Assembly: GCA_017556845.1 (NCBI GenBank)
Contig: JAFYMA010000216.1
Location: 1-6,027, forward strand
Source of the DNA: Clostridia bacterium
Lineage (GTDB): Bacteria; Bacillota; Clostridia; Oscillospirales; CAG-272
DNA length: 6,027 nt
Reading direction: 5' to 3'
Below, in pieces: positions 1-6,027 of this stretch; positions within the stretch are counted from its first letter, which is position 1; the number at the start of each line of letters is the position of its first letter. A program made the translations under genes and the position numbers. The notes under the pieces were generated by a model. The model was not told the origin of the DNA, did no database searches, and saw only the letters and a list, made by a program, of their open reading frames with translations.

Positions 1-1834
1 CGAGGCTTATCAGACGGGCCACGGCAGAGTAAGCGTAAGAGCAAGAGCAGAGGTCTTTGAGGATAAGCACAGAATAGAAATATACGAAATACCCTATATG
101 GTAAACAAGTCAATGCTCGTTATGAGCATGGCTGATCTTGTAAAGGCTAAAAAGATAGAGGGTATAACGGCACTTCGTGACGAAAGCGGACGTCACGGTA
201 TGAAGATAGTCGTAGAATACAGACGTGATGCAAACGGTCAGGTAATACTCAATCAGCTTTATAAGTATACTCAGCTTCAGGATACTTGTGCTATAAATAT
301 GCTTGCACTTGTAAACGGCGAGCCTAAGTGCCTCAGTCTTAAGGAAATACTTAATCACTATATTTCCCATCAGGAAGAGGTCATATACCGCAGAGTCGAA
401 TTTGATCTGGAAAAGGCAAGAAAGAGAGCACATATTTTAGAGGGTCTGCACATCGCTATTGACAATATCGACGAGGTAATAAAGATAATCCGCGGATCAA
501 AATCAATTCCCGATGCAAAAGAGCAGCTCTGCTCACGCTTTGATCTTGACGATATTCAGGCTCAGGCTATCGTTGAAATGCAGTTAGGTAAGCTTTCAAA
601 TCTGGAAACAGTCAAAATTGAGGAGGAGCTTACAAAGCTCAAGGCGCTTATTATTGAGCTTGAAGCAACTCTTGCGGATAAAGAAAGAATACACCGCATC
701 ATAAAAGAAGAGCTTACAGTTATCAGGGATAAATTCGGTGACGAAAGAAGAACCAGAATTGAAGAATCCGACGAGGAAATAGTTGACGAGGACCTTATAG
801 AAAGAGAAAACTGCGTTGTAACGCTTACGTACGGCGGATACATAAAAATGCAGTCTGCATCCGATTATTCCGTACAGAATAAGGGCGGTAAGGGTATGCG
901 CAGTATGGCAACGAAGGAGGATGACTTCGTTATCAACGTCGTTGCGGCTCACAGCCATTCGTATATGCTTATGTTCACGAATACGGGCAGAGTATTTATG
1001 AAGAAGGTATACAGCCTGCCGCGCGGAAGCAGAACGTCAAAGGGCTCAAATATCGTAAACGTAATAGATATAGCCGACGGAGAAAAGATAACGGCACTCG
1101 TTCCCGTTGACGATTTTTCAAAGGGCGGCTACTTATTGATGGTAACGAAGAACGGTACTGTCAAGAAAACTCAGCTTTCCGAGTTCGAGCAAAGAAGAAA
1201 GGGCGGAAAGATCGCAATTCTTCTTGACGAGGGCAACGAGCTGTTGTTCGTAAGACTTACAGACGGTGACAGAGACGTTGTCGTATGTACTCACGACGGT
1301 CAGGCTACGTGCTTCAACGAGCGCCACGTAAGAGATATGGGCAGAGCGTCAAGAGGCGTAAGAGGTATAAGACTTGCCGAGGGCGATTTCGTAACGGGTG
1401 CGGCAGTATGTGAGGAAGGTAAAAAGCTCCTTTCCATCACCGAAAACGGCTACGGAAAGCGTACTGAATTCGAGAATTATACAGTTCACGGCAGAGGCGG
1501 TAAGGGCGTTGTATGCCACAAGATAACTGAGGAGTCCGGAAAGCTTGCAGGCATAGCATCAGTTGCTGACGGAGAGGACATAATAATAGTTACAACGAAG
1601 GGCGTTCTTATAAGATTCCGTGCTGAAGACGTTCGTGTATGCGGAAGATCGGCAACGGGAGTTATAGTAGTAAGATTTAAGGAAGAGGGCGACAAGATAG
1701 TCAACTTCACACATACGGAAAGAGAAGAGGAAAAGCCCGATGAAGAATCCGTTGAGCAGGAGATAACGTCTGAAAGCACTGAAGGATCTGCTGCAAATAC
1801 GGAGCAGGAAGAACAGACACCGAATGAGGAATAA
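1..1834 (+). CDS. gyrA: DNA gyrase subunit A, 5'-truncated by the window edge
   Basis: This is the breakage-reunion subunit of DNA gyrase (A2B2), which introduces negative supercoils using ATP hydrolysed by GyrB. The reading frame is open from base 2 and encodes 610 residues before TAA. A full-length GyrA is roughly 820-870 residues, so about 240 N-terminal residues, including the catalytic tyrosine region, lie outside the window. Visible parts, in fragment numbering, are the end of the core with the family signature EIPYMVNKSML (about 27-37), LRDESGRHGMKIVVE, the long coiled-coil and tower segment (about 110-255), and a six-bladed C-terminal wrapping domain from about 269 onward. Blade motifs include QNKGGKG (875-895), QRRKGGK (1190-1210), GRASRGVRGI and HGRGGKG (1487-1507). 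The first of these sits where the GyrA box belongs, which argues for GyrA over ParC. The protein ends in a 38-residue tail (1718-1831) with 16 acidic residues. The next gene starts 34 nt downstream with no terminator between. Confidence 0.95.
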   Translation, partial: EAYQTGHGRVSVRARAEVFEDKHRIEIYEIPYMVNKSMLVMSMADLVKAKKIEGITALRDESGRHGMKIVVEYRRDANGQVILNQLYKYTQLQDTCAINMLALVNGEPKCLSLKEILNHYISHQEEVIYRRVEFDLEKARKRAHILEGLHIAIDNIDEVIKIIRGSKSIPDAKEQLCSRFDLDDIQAQAIVEMQLGKLSNLETVKIEEELTKLKALIIELEATLADKERIHRIIKEELTVIRDKFGDERRTRIEESDEEIVDEDLIERENCVVTLTYGGYIKMQSASDYSVQNKGGKGMRSMATKEDDFVINVVAAHSHSYMLMFTNTGRVFMKKVYSLPRGSRTSKGSNIVNVIDIADGEKITALVPVDDFSKGGYLLMVTKNGTVKKTQLSEFEQRRKGGKIAILLDEGNELLFVRLTDGDRDVVVCTHDGQATCFNERHVRDMGRASRGVRGIRLAEGDFVTGAAVCEEGKKLLSITENGYGKRTEFENYTVHGRGGKGVVCHKITEESGKLAGIASVADGEDIIIVTTKGVLIRFRAEDVRVCGRSATGVIVVRFKEEGDKIVNFTHTEREEEKPDEESVEQEITSESTEGSAANTEQEEQTPNEE

Positions 1835-1853
1835 TTTTCTCAACTAACACCGA

Positions 1854-1859
1854 AGGGAG
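1854..1859 (+). promoter_or_regulatory. Ribosome binding site supporting a TTG start
   Basis: AGGGAG lies 9 nt upstream of the TTG at 1869. This is the only good Shine-Dalgarno match before the WG-repeat gene. The next in-frame ATG, at 1920, has no comparable site and would remove most of the membrane anchor. The site therefore decides for the TTG start. Confidence 0.75.
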
Positions 1860-1868
1860 CGTTAACTG

Positions 1869-3224
1869 TTGGGCGAGGTAGCAAAAAAAACAATAATAAC
1901 AGTCGGATGCGTCATACTTATGTGCTGCGCGGTTCTTTCGGCGATCTTTTACGCAGAGGGATATTACGATTTTACGTTTATTTCAAGACAGGAGGGGGAG
2001 GAAACGAAGCGTCCTGTCCCCTCCGATACCGATATTCCCGAGGAAACGGGAAAAACGGATACAGACGTAAACGGCGATACATCGCAGGGGGAAACGCAAG
2101 CACCTATTGAAATACCCGATATAAACAGCTTTTTAAACAGCGGTTATAAGGTAAGCTCTGATCTTTTTAACAAAGAAAAGGACGTAATTGCAAAATTGGA
2201 TATTTCTCTGCCGTCAAAATACGTTTGTTCTACGGCTTTAAAGCCCAAAACGGTGATAAGCTATAAGCCTGACGGAATTGAAAGAGTATTTGAAAATACG
2301 AAAACAGAGCAAAATCTGTATTCTGTTGAATTATATATGGGTTACATCGTCGTATCTGACGGCGATACGACCGTGATATATAATTCTGACGGTACTGTTG
2401 CAGTCGAAAGATTTGAAGGTACGCTTGGTGAGTTTATCTATAAATACGATAAAAGCGGCAAAGGTATATTTACTTTGGAGGGCGAAAGCTACGTAATTGA
2501 AAACGGTGCGTTCGTTCCTGCGGGAAAAATACTTGACAACGGCTTTGCGTATAATGCTTCAAGTACGGTCGGAAAGACTGATTCATACTATGCATTTGAA
2601 GCTGACGACGGCAAATGGGGATATAAAAACGGCGACGGAAAGATAGAATTTGCCGCAAAATACGATAAAACGTATAATTTTACAAACGGTCTCGGCATGG
2701 TATGTAACGAGGGCGGAATATTCTACTTCAACAAAAGAGGAAGCCGTAAATGCACGGGCTACAGTCAGATAGGAACGAACGATCTTTACAGTGCCGGTGC
2801 TATATACTTTGACGGCGGTCTTGTAATGGTAAGGTCGGTCACTTATGAAAGACACGACGTTATAATGGACAGAGATATTCTTGTAGACGTTAACGGCAAC
2901 GAATACGAAATACCGAACGGCTGTGAGCTTATATCGTACTCGAATCAGCGTATTCTGCTGAAGAAAAACGGAAAATACGGCTTTTACGCAGTAAAAAACG
3001 ATTGGATAACCGATATTAACACGTACACGTATGCCCAGCCGTATTGCGAGGGACTTGCAGTCGTAGGAACGGAAAACGGCAGCAAGGGCGTTATTGATCT
3101 TGACGGAAACATAGTTGTTCCGTTTGAATACAGTCATATCACTGAATGCTGTAACGGCGTATTTGCCGCTTACAGTCAGAGCAGCGGATGGACGGTATTC
3201 TCAAAGCTTACGCTTAATACGTAA
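1869..3224 (+). CDS. Membrane-anchored WG-repeat protein, function unknown
   Basis: The 451-residue product starts at TTG with a Shine-Dalgarno 9 nt upstream. Residues 1-7 carry two lysines, and residues 8-28 form one uninterrupted hydrophobic segment. This suggests an N-in signal anchor with the rest outside the cell. No proper lipobox is seen: the cysteines at 14, 19 and 20 lie inside the hydrophobic stretch. Residues about 39-82 form a polar Thr/Asp/Glu/Pro-rich linker. The rest is beta-rich and repetitive. The clearest WG-type unit is DGKWGYKNGDGKIEFAAKYD followed by FTNGLGMV (about 247-278). Degenerate copies occur at NGKYGFY with YCEGLAVV (about 367-399) and at GSKGVIDLDGNIVVPFEY with NGVFAAY (about 404-435). 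Weaker blade-like units may lie in residues 155-220. WG repeats are common in Firmicutes and are thought to bind ligands or proteins, but no specific role follows. The gene sits between gyrA (34 nt) and an Lrp regulator (22 nt), probably co-transcribed. The family call is firm; the function is unknown. Confidence 0.85.
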   Translation: MGEVAKKTIITVGCVILMCCAVLSAIFYAEGYYDFTFISRQEGEETKRPVPSDTDIPEETGKTDTDVNGDTSQGETQAPIEIPDINSFLNSGYKVSSDLFNKEKDVIAKLDISLPSKYVCSTALKPKTVISYKPDGIERVFENTKTEQNLYSVELYMGYIVVSDGDTTVIYNSDGTVAVERFEGTLGEFIYKYDKSGKGIFTLEGESYVIENGAFVPAGKILDNGFAYNASSTVGKTDSYYAFEADDGKWGYKNGDGKIEFAAKYDKTYNFTNGLGMVCNEGGIFYFNKRGSRKCTGYSQIGTNDLYSAGAIYFDGGLVMVRSVTYERHDVIMDRDILVDVNGNEYEIPNGCELISYSNQRILLKKNGKYGFYAVKNDWITDINTYTYAQPYCEGLAVVGTENGSKGVIDLDGNIVVPFEYSHITECCNGVFAAYSQSSGWTVFSKLTLNT

Positions 3225-3246
3225 TTTACCGAAAGGAAAAAACATA

Positions 3247-3723
3247 ATGAACGATATATTGAAACTGTTGGAAAAGGATGCACATCTGACACCTGAAATG
3301 ATATCATCTATGCTGAAAAAGGAAACGGGCGATATCAAAAAGTATATTGACGAGTGCGAAAAGGACGGAACGATCGTAGGCTATCAGGCGATAATCGACT
3401 GGGATAAAACGGACAGAGAGTACGTTACTGCCTTGATCGAGCTTAAAATTACACCTCAAAGAGAGCTTGGCTTTGACAGAGTTGCAGAAAAAATATACAA
3501 TTATCCCGAGGTGCAGAGCCTTTATCTTATGTCGGGCGGCTTTGATCTTGCCGTTATCATAGAGGGAAAAACTATGCGTCAGGTAGCGTTTTTCGTAGCG
3601 GAAAAGCTTGCGCCGATGGAAAGCGTCGTTTCCACGGCAACACACTTCGTTCTGCGTAAATATAAGGACAAGGGCTTTATATACGGCGAGGGTGAAATTG
3701 ATATGAGGGATGAATGTCTTTGA
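3247..3723 (+). CDS. Lrp/AsnC-family transcriptional regulator (AlaR-like)
   Basis: This 158-residue DNA-binding regulator probably senses an amino acid and controls the adjacent aminotransferase gene. The ATG at 3247 follows an AAAGG site (3232-3236) at 10 nt. The frame is open further upstream, but that part lies inside the WG-repeat gene and has no homology-like content. Residues 1-45 form a winged helix-turn-helix beginning ILKLLEKDAHLTPEMIS. Residues about 57-138 form the RAM ligand-binding and oligomerisation domain, with YVTALIELKITPQ, the loop LMSGGFDLAVIIEG (94-107, expected near the effector pocket) and the strand STATHFVLRKYKDKG (129-143). The length matches the family. The recognition-helix region (about 26-38) is acidic and lysine-rich, without the usual S-x-S-T-V-x-x-R pattern. 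The gene overlaps the next start codon, so translation is probably coupled. B. subtilis alaR (yugG) and alaT (yugH) show the same pairing; assignment to alanine here is inferred from that, not proven. Confidence 0.9.
   Translation: MNDILKLLEKDAHLTPEMISSMLKKETGDIKKYIDECEKDGTIVGYQAIIDWDKTDREYVTALIELKITPQRELGFDRVAEKIYNYPEVQSLYLMSGGFDLAVIIEGKTMRQVAFFVAEKLAPMESVVSTATHFVLRKYKDKGFIYGEGEIDMRDECL
3705..3710 (+). promoter_or_regulatory. Ribosome binding site inside the Lrp gene, sets aminotransferase start
   Basis: GAGGGA lies within the last codons of the Lrp gene. Its GAGG core ends 5 nt before the ATG at 3714 and 14 nt before the in-frame ATG at 3723, which forms a TGATG stop/start junction. Spacing favours 3714, while the TGATG junction is a typical coupled start. 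Either choice changes only three residues. Confidence 0.6.
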
Positions 3724-4904
3724 TGGATTACAGTAAGGTTTTATCAAAAAAGACCTGCAATATCAAGCCGTCGGGAATAAGAAAATTCTTCGATCTGCTT
3801 GAAACGATGCAGGGCGTTATATCGCTGACAGTAGGTCAGCCCGATTTTCCGACTCCGTGGCACGTGCGTGATGCAGGTATTTTTTCATTGGAAAAGGGAT
3901 ATACATATTACACGTCAAATGCGGGAACGCTTGAATTAAGACGGGAAATATCAAAATACCTTTCAAGACGGTTTGATATAGAATACGATCCGAAAACGGA
4001 AATAACGGTTACGGTGGGCGGAAGTGAAGCTATAGATATAGCGATAAGAGCTATCATAGAAGAAGGGGATGAGGTAATAGTTCCCGAGCCTTCATTCGTG
4101 TGCTACGGTCCTATCGTTTCGCTGGCGGGAGGAAAGGCAGTACCGCTTGAAACTGTTGAAGAGGACGGCTTCAAGCTCACGGCGGAAAGACTCAAAAGCG
4201 CAATAACAGACAAAACGAAAATGCTTGTTTTGCCATTTCCAAACAATCCGACGGGCGCTGTTATGACTCGACGGGAGCTTGAAAAAATAGCTGAAGTAAT
4301 AAGAAATACGAACATTATCGTTCTTTCCGATGAGATATACGGAGAGCTTACGTATAACGGCAGACATACGTCGTTTGCAAGCATTGACGGTATGCACGAA
4401 AGAACGATACTTACAAGCGGATTTTCAAAGGCGTATTCAATGACGGGCTGGCGTCTTGGTTACGTTTGTGCGCCGAGAGAGATAACAGAGCAGATGCTCA
4501 AGATACATCAGTATGCGATAATGTGTGCTCCTACTACATCACAGCTTGCCGCTATAGAGGCGCTTAAGAACGGTGACGGCGACATAGAAATGATGAAAGC
4601 GGAATACGATCGCCGCAGACGGTATATAGTTGACGGTCTGCGTGATTGCGGTATTCCTTGCTTTGAGCCGGACGGCGCGTTTTACGTTTTTCCGAAGGTT
4701 GGCGTTTTCGGTCTGTCGAGCGAGGAATTCTGTGAAAGACTGCTTTACGAGTACAACGTGGCGATAGTTCCCGGAACGGCATTCGGTGAATGCGGCGAGG
4801 GCTACGCACGTGTTTCGTACGCTTATTCCGTAAAGCACATAACGAAGGCTTTAGAGCAGATAAAGCTCTTCACCGAAAAATTAAGACAAGAACAGCAGCA
4901 ATGA
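3714..4904 (+). CDS. Class I/II PLP-dependent aminotransferase (AlaT-like)
   Basis: This 396-residue cytosolic enzyme of the fold type I, aspartate aminotransferase superfamily moves an amino group between an amino acid and a 2-oxo acid through pyridoxal phosphate. All expected residues are present: a GGSEA phosphate-binding turn (102-106), Tyr131 stacking region, NNPTG (177-181), Asp206 and Tyr209 in SDEIYG, the Schiff-base lysine Lys239 in SGFSKAYSMTGWR, Arg247 for the PLP phosphate, and Arg366 in YARVSYA for the substrate carboxylate. The N-terminal block PSGIRKFFDLLE with VGQPDFPTPWH is typical of the Firmicute subgroup found beside Lrp regulators. The gene overlaps the Lrp gene by 10 nt, suggesting coupled translation and regulation by that protein. 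By analogy with B. subtilis alaR-alaT the substrate may be alanine/pyruvate/glutamate, but subgroup members also act on aspartate and aromatic amino acids, so specificity is open. The gene ends directly at the base of a terminator hairpin. The ATG at 3723 is the alternative start. Confidence 0.92.
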   Translation: MSLMDYSKVLSKKTCNIKPSGIRKFFDLLETMQGVISLTVGQPDFPTPWHVRDAGIFSLEKGYTYYTSNAGTLELRREISKYLSRRFDIEYDPKTEITVTVGGSEAIDIAIRAIIEEGDEVIVPEPSFVCYGPIVSLAGGKAVPLETVEEDGFKLTAERLKSAITDKTKMLVLPFPNNPTGAVMTRRELEKIAEVIRNTNIIVLSDEIYGELTYNGRHTSFASIDGMHERTILTSGFSKAYSMTGWRLGYVCAPREITEQMLKIHQYAIMCAPTTSQLAAIEALKNGDGDIEMMKAEYDRRRRYIVDGLRDCGIPCFEPDGAFYVFPKVGVFGLSSEEFCERLLYEYNVAIVPGTAFGECGEGYARVSYAYSVKHITKALEQIKLFTEKLRQEQQQ

Positions 4905-4942
4905 AAAGATCCGACAGATCTCTTAAGGTCTGTCGGATCTTT
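4905..4942. terminator. Bidirectional intrinsic terminator between convergent genes
   Basis: A perfect 14-bp inverted repeat pairs 4905-4918 (AAAGATCCGACAGA) with 4929-4942 (TCTGTCGGATCTTT). The 10-nt spacer can add three more pairs and leave a CTTA loop. The plus strand continues TTTAATTCAATATT; the minus-strand arm ends in TTTT. The hairpin directly follows the aminotransferase stop (4902-4904) and lies 3 nt beyond the ymdB stop, so it can serve both transcripts. The poly-U tracts are short and partly within the stem. Confidence 0.88.
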
Positions 4943-4945
4943 AAT

Positions 4946-5719
4946 TCAATATTCAAATAATTCTGCCTTGACGGTCATTTTTTTATCCGTATCGTATGAA
5001 AAAACTGCACCGTGAAGAGTTACGTTAGTTTCTGCAACGTCGAATTTCGTCGGCATATGGGTTATAAGACGCTCGAAAATCTTTTCCTTTTTAATTCCAA
5101 GCACCGAATCGTCAGGTCCGCACATTCCAAGATCGGTTATATATCCCGAGCCGTTTTTCATAACTCTTACATCTGACGTCTGAACGTGAGTGTGAGTGCC
5201 GAACATAACGTCGATCTTTCCGTCAAAATAAAGGGAAAGGGCTATCTTTTCACTTGTTGATTCAGCGTGTATGTCAAGAATGCTCACGTCATATTCAGGA
5301 GCGTTTTTCAGAATTTTTTCTGTAGTGCGGAACGGGCAGGCAAGCGGATCCATAAACACAAGTCCCATAACGTTCATAACTAAAAACCGAAATCCGTTTG
5401 CATTTATTACCGTATAACCGCTTCCGCTGACCTCATCCGGGAAATTTGCAGGTCTTATTATAGTGGAATTATCGTCAAGATACTCACGTATCTCACGGCG
5501 CTTGAACGTGTGGTTTCCCGTTGTTACAACGTCTACTCCGGCATCTGTAAGCGCTTTTGCGCTTTTTATGTCAATTCCTCCGCCCAATGCGGAGTTTTCA
5601 CCGTTTGCAACTACGAAGTGAATGTTCATTTCGCGTCGGATCTTCCACAGATTTTTCTGGATTTTTTCTACTGACGCTGTGCCGACAACATCACCGAGAG
5701 CAAGAATATTAAGTATCAT
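4946..5719 (-). CDS. ymdB: YmdB-family metallophosphoesterase (cyclic nucleotide phosphodiesterase)
   Basis: This 257-residue protein belongs to the YmdB/TIGR00282 calcineurin-like family, dinuclear metal phosphodiesterases. B. subtilis YmdB hydrolyses 2',3'-cyclic (and weakly 3',5'-cyclic) nucleotides and influences biofilm versus motility choices. All metal-site residues expected from that family are visible: Asp10 in LGDVVG, Glu41 and Asn42 in NGENSA, Asn69 and His70 in TGNHTF, His151 in DIHAESTSEK, His176 and His178 in GTHTHVQT. Other family blocks are RPANFP (89-94) and YITDLGM (193-199). The length matches the family (about 255-265), so the enzyme should be intact and active. A GGAG site lies 6 nt before the ATG. 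Only 25 nt separate the start from an upstream hairpin, with no visible promoter between, so expression probably depends on transcription from the upstream SpoIID-type gene. In B. subtilis ymdB follows rny; that linkage is not seen here. Confidence 0.94.
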   Translation of the reverse strand: MILNILALGDVVGTASVEKIQKNLWKIRREMNIHFVVANGENSALGGGIDIKSAKALTDAGVDVVTTGNHTFKRREIREYLDDNSTIIRPANFPDEVSGSGYTVINANGFRFLVMNVMGLVFMDPLACPFRTTEKILKNAPEYDVSILDIHAESTSEKIALSLYFDGKIDVMFGTHTHVQTSDVRVMKNGSGYITDLGMCGPDDSVLGIKKEKIFERLITHMPTKFDVAETNVTLHGAVFSYDTDKKMTVKAELFEY

Positions 5720-5744
5720 TTCATTCTCCGAATTTTAATAAATG

Positions 5745-5771
5745 AGCTGCCGCAAGCTTTTTGCGGCAGCT
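5745..5771 (-). terminator. Intergenic hairpin after the SpoIID-type gene, possible leaky terminator
   Basis: An 11-bp perfect stem pairs AGCTGCCGCAA (5745-5755) with TTGCGGCAGCT (5761-5771) around a 5-nt loop. It starts 8 nt after the minus-strand stop codon at 5780. On the transcribed minus strand it is followed by CTCATTTATTAAAATT, which is AT-rich but lacks a clean run of T. It may terminate only partly, or may act as an mRNA processing or stability element. The T-rich flank is better on the plus strand, where no gene needs it. Confidence 0.65.
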
Positions 5772-5779
5772 TTCGTTGT

Positions 5780-6027
5780 TTAAAGAACGTCAGGTACAGC
5801 GTACGAGCTTATCTTAACGCCTGTGTAGTAGTGAAGCAGTATCTGCGTACAGGTGTAGCCCTGCTGAGCAAATAAGTTAGCTCCGTATTGACTCATACCT
5901 ACGCCGTGTCCTCTGCCCCATACGGTAACCTTGAATTCGTCTTCATCCTCATCGTATTCTATCTTGTAGTTTGCCGAATCAAGACCTAAAGCAGATTGAA
6001 TATCTCTGCCCGAAAACTCAATTCCGC
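5780..6027 (-). CDS. SpoIID/LytB-domain protein, C-terminal end only
   Basis: The last 81 residues of a minus-strand gene are present, running from the right window edge to TAA at 5780-5782; the start lies outside. The fragment reads as the end of a SpoIID domain. GIEFSGRDIQSALGLDSANY matches the segment that in SpoIID precedes the final strands, and WGRGHGVGMSQYGAN is the family hallmark near the C terminus, followed by a helix and LLHYYTGVKI. SpoIID is a membrane-anchored lytic transglycosylase that cleaves peptidoglycan glycan strands lacking stem peptides during forespore engulfment, working with SpoIIP and SpoIIM. The catalytic glutamate lies in the missing N-terminal part, so activity cannot be judged. 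The fragment contains an unusual acidic stretch (DEDEDE, about residues 25-30). It could be true SpoIID or a paralogous SpoIID/LytB-domain protein. In B. subtilis spoIID is followed by spoIIID; here ymdB follows. Confidence 0.88.
   Translation of the reverse strand, partial: GIEFSGRDIQSALGLDSANYKIEYDEDEDEFKVTVWGRGHGVGMSQYGANLFAQQGYTCTQILLHYYTGVKISSYAVPDVL

Noticed and set aside
1..1834. ParC (topoisomerase IV A subunit) instead of GyrA
   Set aside because: The C-terminal domain has six recognisable blades with a box-like motif in the first and matches the GyrA pattern throughout; ParC C-terminal domains are usually shorter and more degenerate.
1920..1922. ATG as start of the WG-repeat protein
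   Set aside because: It would delete the lysines and most of the hydrophobic segment, and it lacks a ribosome binding site; the TTG at 1869 has one.
1869..1955. Lipoprotein signal peptide in the WG-repeat protein
   Set aside because: TVGC at residues 11-14 comes too early, the hydrophobic segment continues past it, and ILMC has Met at -1, so no valid lipobox is present.
2583..3137. A 184-codon minus-strand open frame opposite the WG-repeat gene
   Set aside because: It lies wholly opposite a gene with recognisable repeats, has no recognisable domain, and its composition (Val/Tyr/Phe-rich) is what the antisense of this codon usage gives.
3115..3246. N-terminal extension of the Lrp-family regulator to an upstream ATG
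   Set aside because: The extra 44 codons overlap the end of the WG-repeat gene and do not resemble Lrp proteins. The ATG at 3247 has a ribosome binding site and starts exactly at the helix-turn-helix domain.
4092..4838. Several minus-strand open frames opposite the aminotransferase gene
   Set aside because: They are shadows of a gene with complete catalytic motifs, with no start signals or recognisable domains of their own.
1..6027. tRNA, rRNA, riboswitch, CRISPR array or mobile element
   Set aside because: No direct-repeat array, transposase, terminal inverted repeats, tRNA-like cloverleaf or structured leader was seen; coding density is high and the intergenic gaps are under 61 nt.

Overview
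The window looks like ordinary chromosome from a low-to-moderate GC Firmicute, most likely class Clostridia. The reasons are: a GyrA that aligns well from memory with the Bacillus/Clostridium type; frequent ATA (Ile) and AGA (Arg) codons; a SpoIID-type sporulation/cell-wall protein; a YmdB phosphodiesterase; and an Lrp regulator plus aminotransferase pair that resembles the B. subtilis alaR-alaT arrangement. Genus cannot be fixed from the sequence alone; a gut Oscillospirales/Ruminococcaceae-like organism is a guess.

Positions 1-4904, plus strand, hold four genes packed head to tail. The 3' two-thirds of gyrA is followed after 34 nt by a membrane-anchored WG-repeat protein that starts at TTG. 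After 22 nt comes a 158-residue Lrp/AsnC-family regulator, which overlaps the start of a class I/II PLP-dependent aminotransferase. No terminator or convincing promoter is visible between them, so one transcript may run from gyrA through the aminotransferase. A strong hairpin at 4905-4942 closes the unit.

Positions 4946-6027 carry two minus-strand genes that converge on the same hairpin. The 3' end of a SpoIID/LytB-domain gene enters from the right edge and ends at 5780. A second hairpin (5745-5771) follows, then ymdB, whose stop codon lies 3 nt from the shared terminator.

The Lrp/aminotransferase pair probably handles alanine or a similar amino acid under feedback from that amino acid. GyrA supplies negative supercoiling. 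The WG-repeat protein has no assignable function. SpoIID and YmdB both belong to families linked to development (engulfment; biofilm and sporulation decisions), which makes their adjacency plausible. There are no gene-free stretches above 300 bases, and I see no RNA gene, mobile element, CRISPR array or obvious new defence or regulatory system. The least explained item is the surface-exposed WG-repeat protein between gyrA and the amino acid genes.
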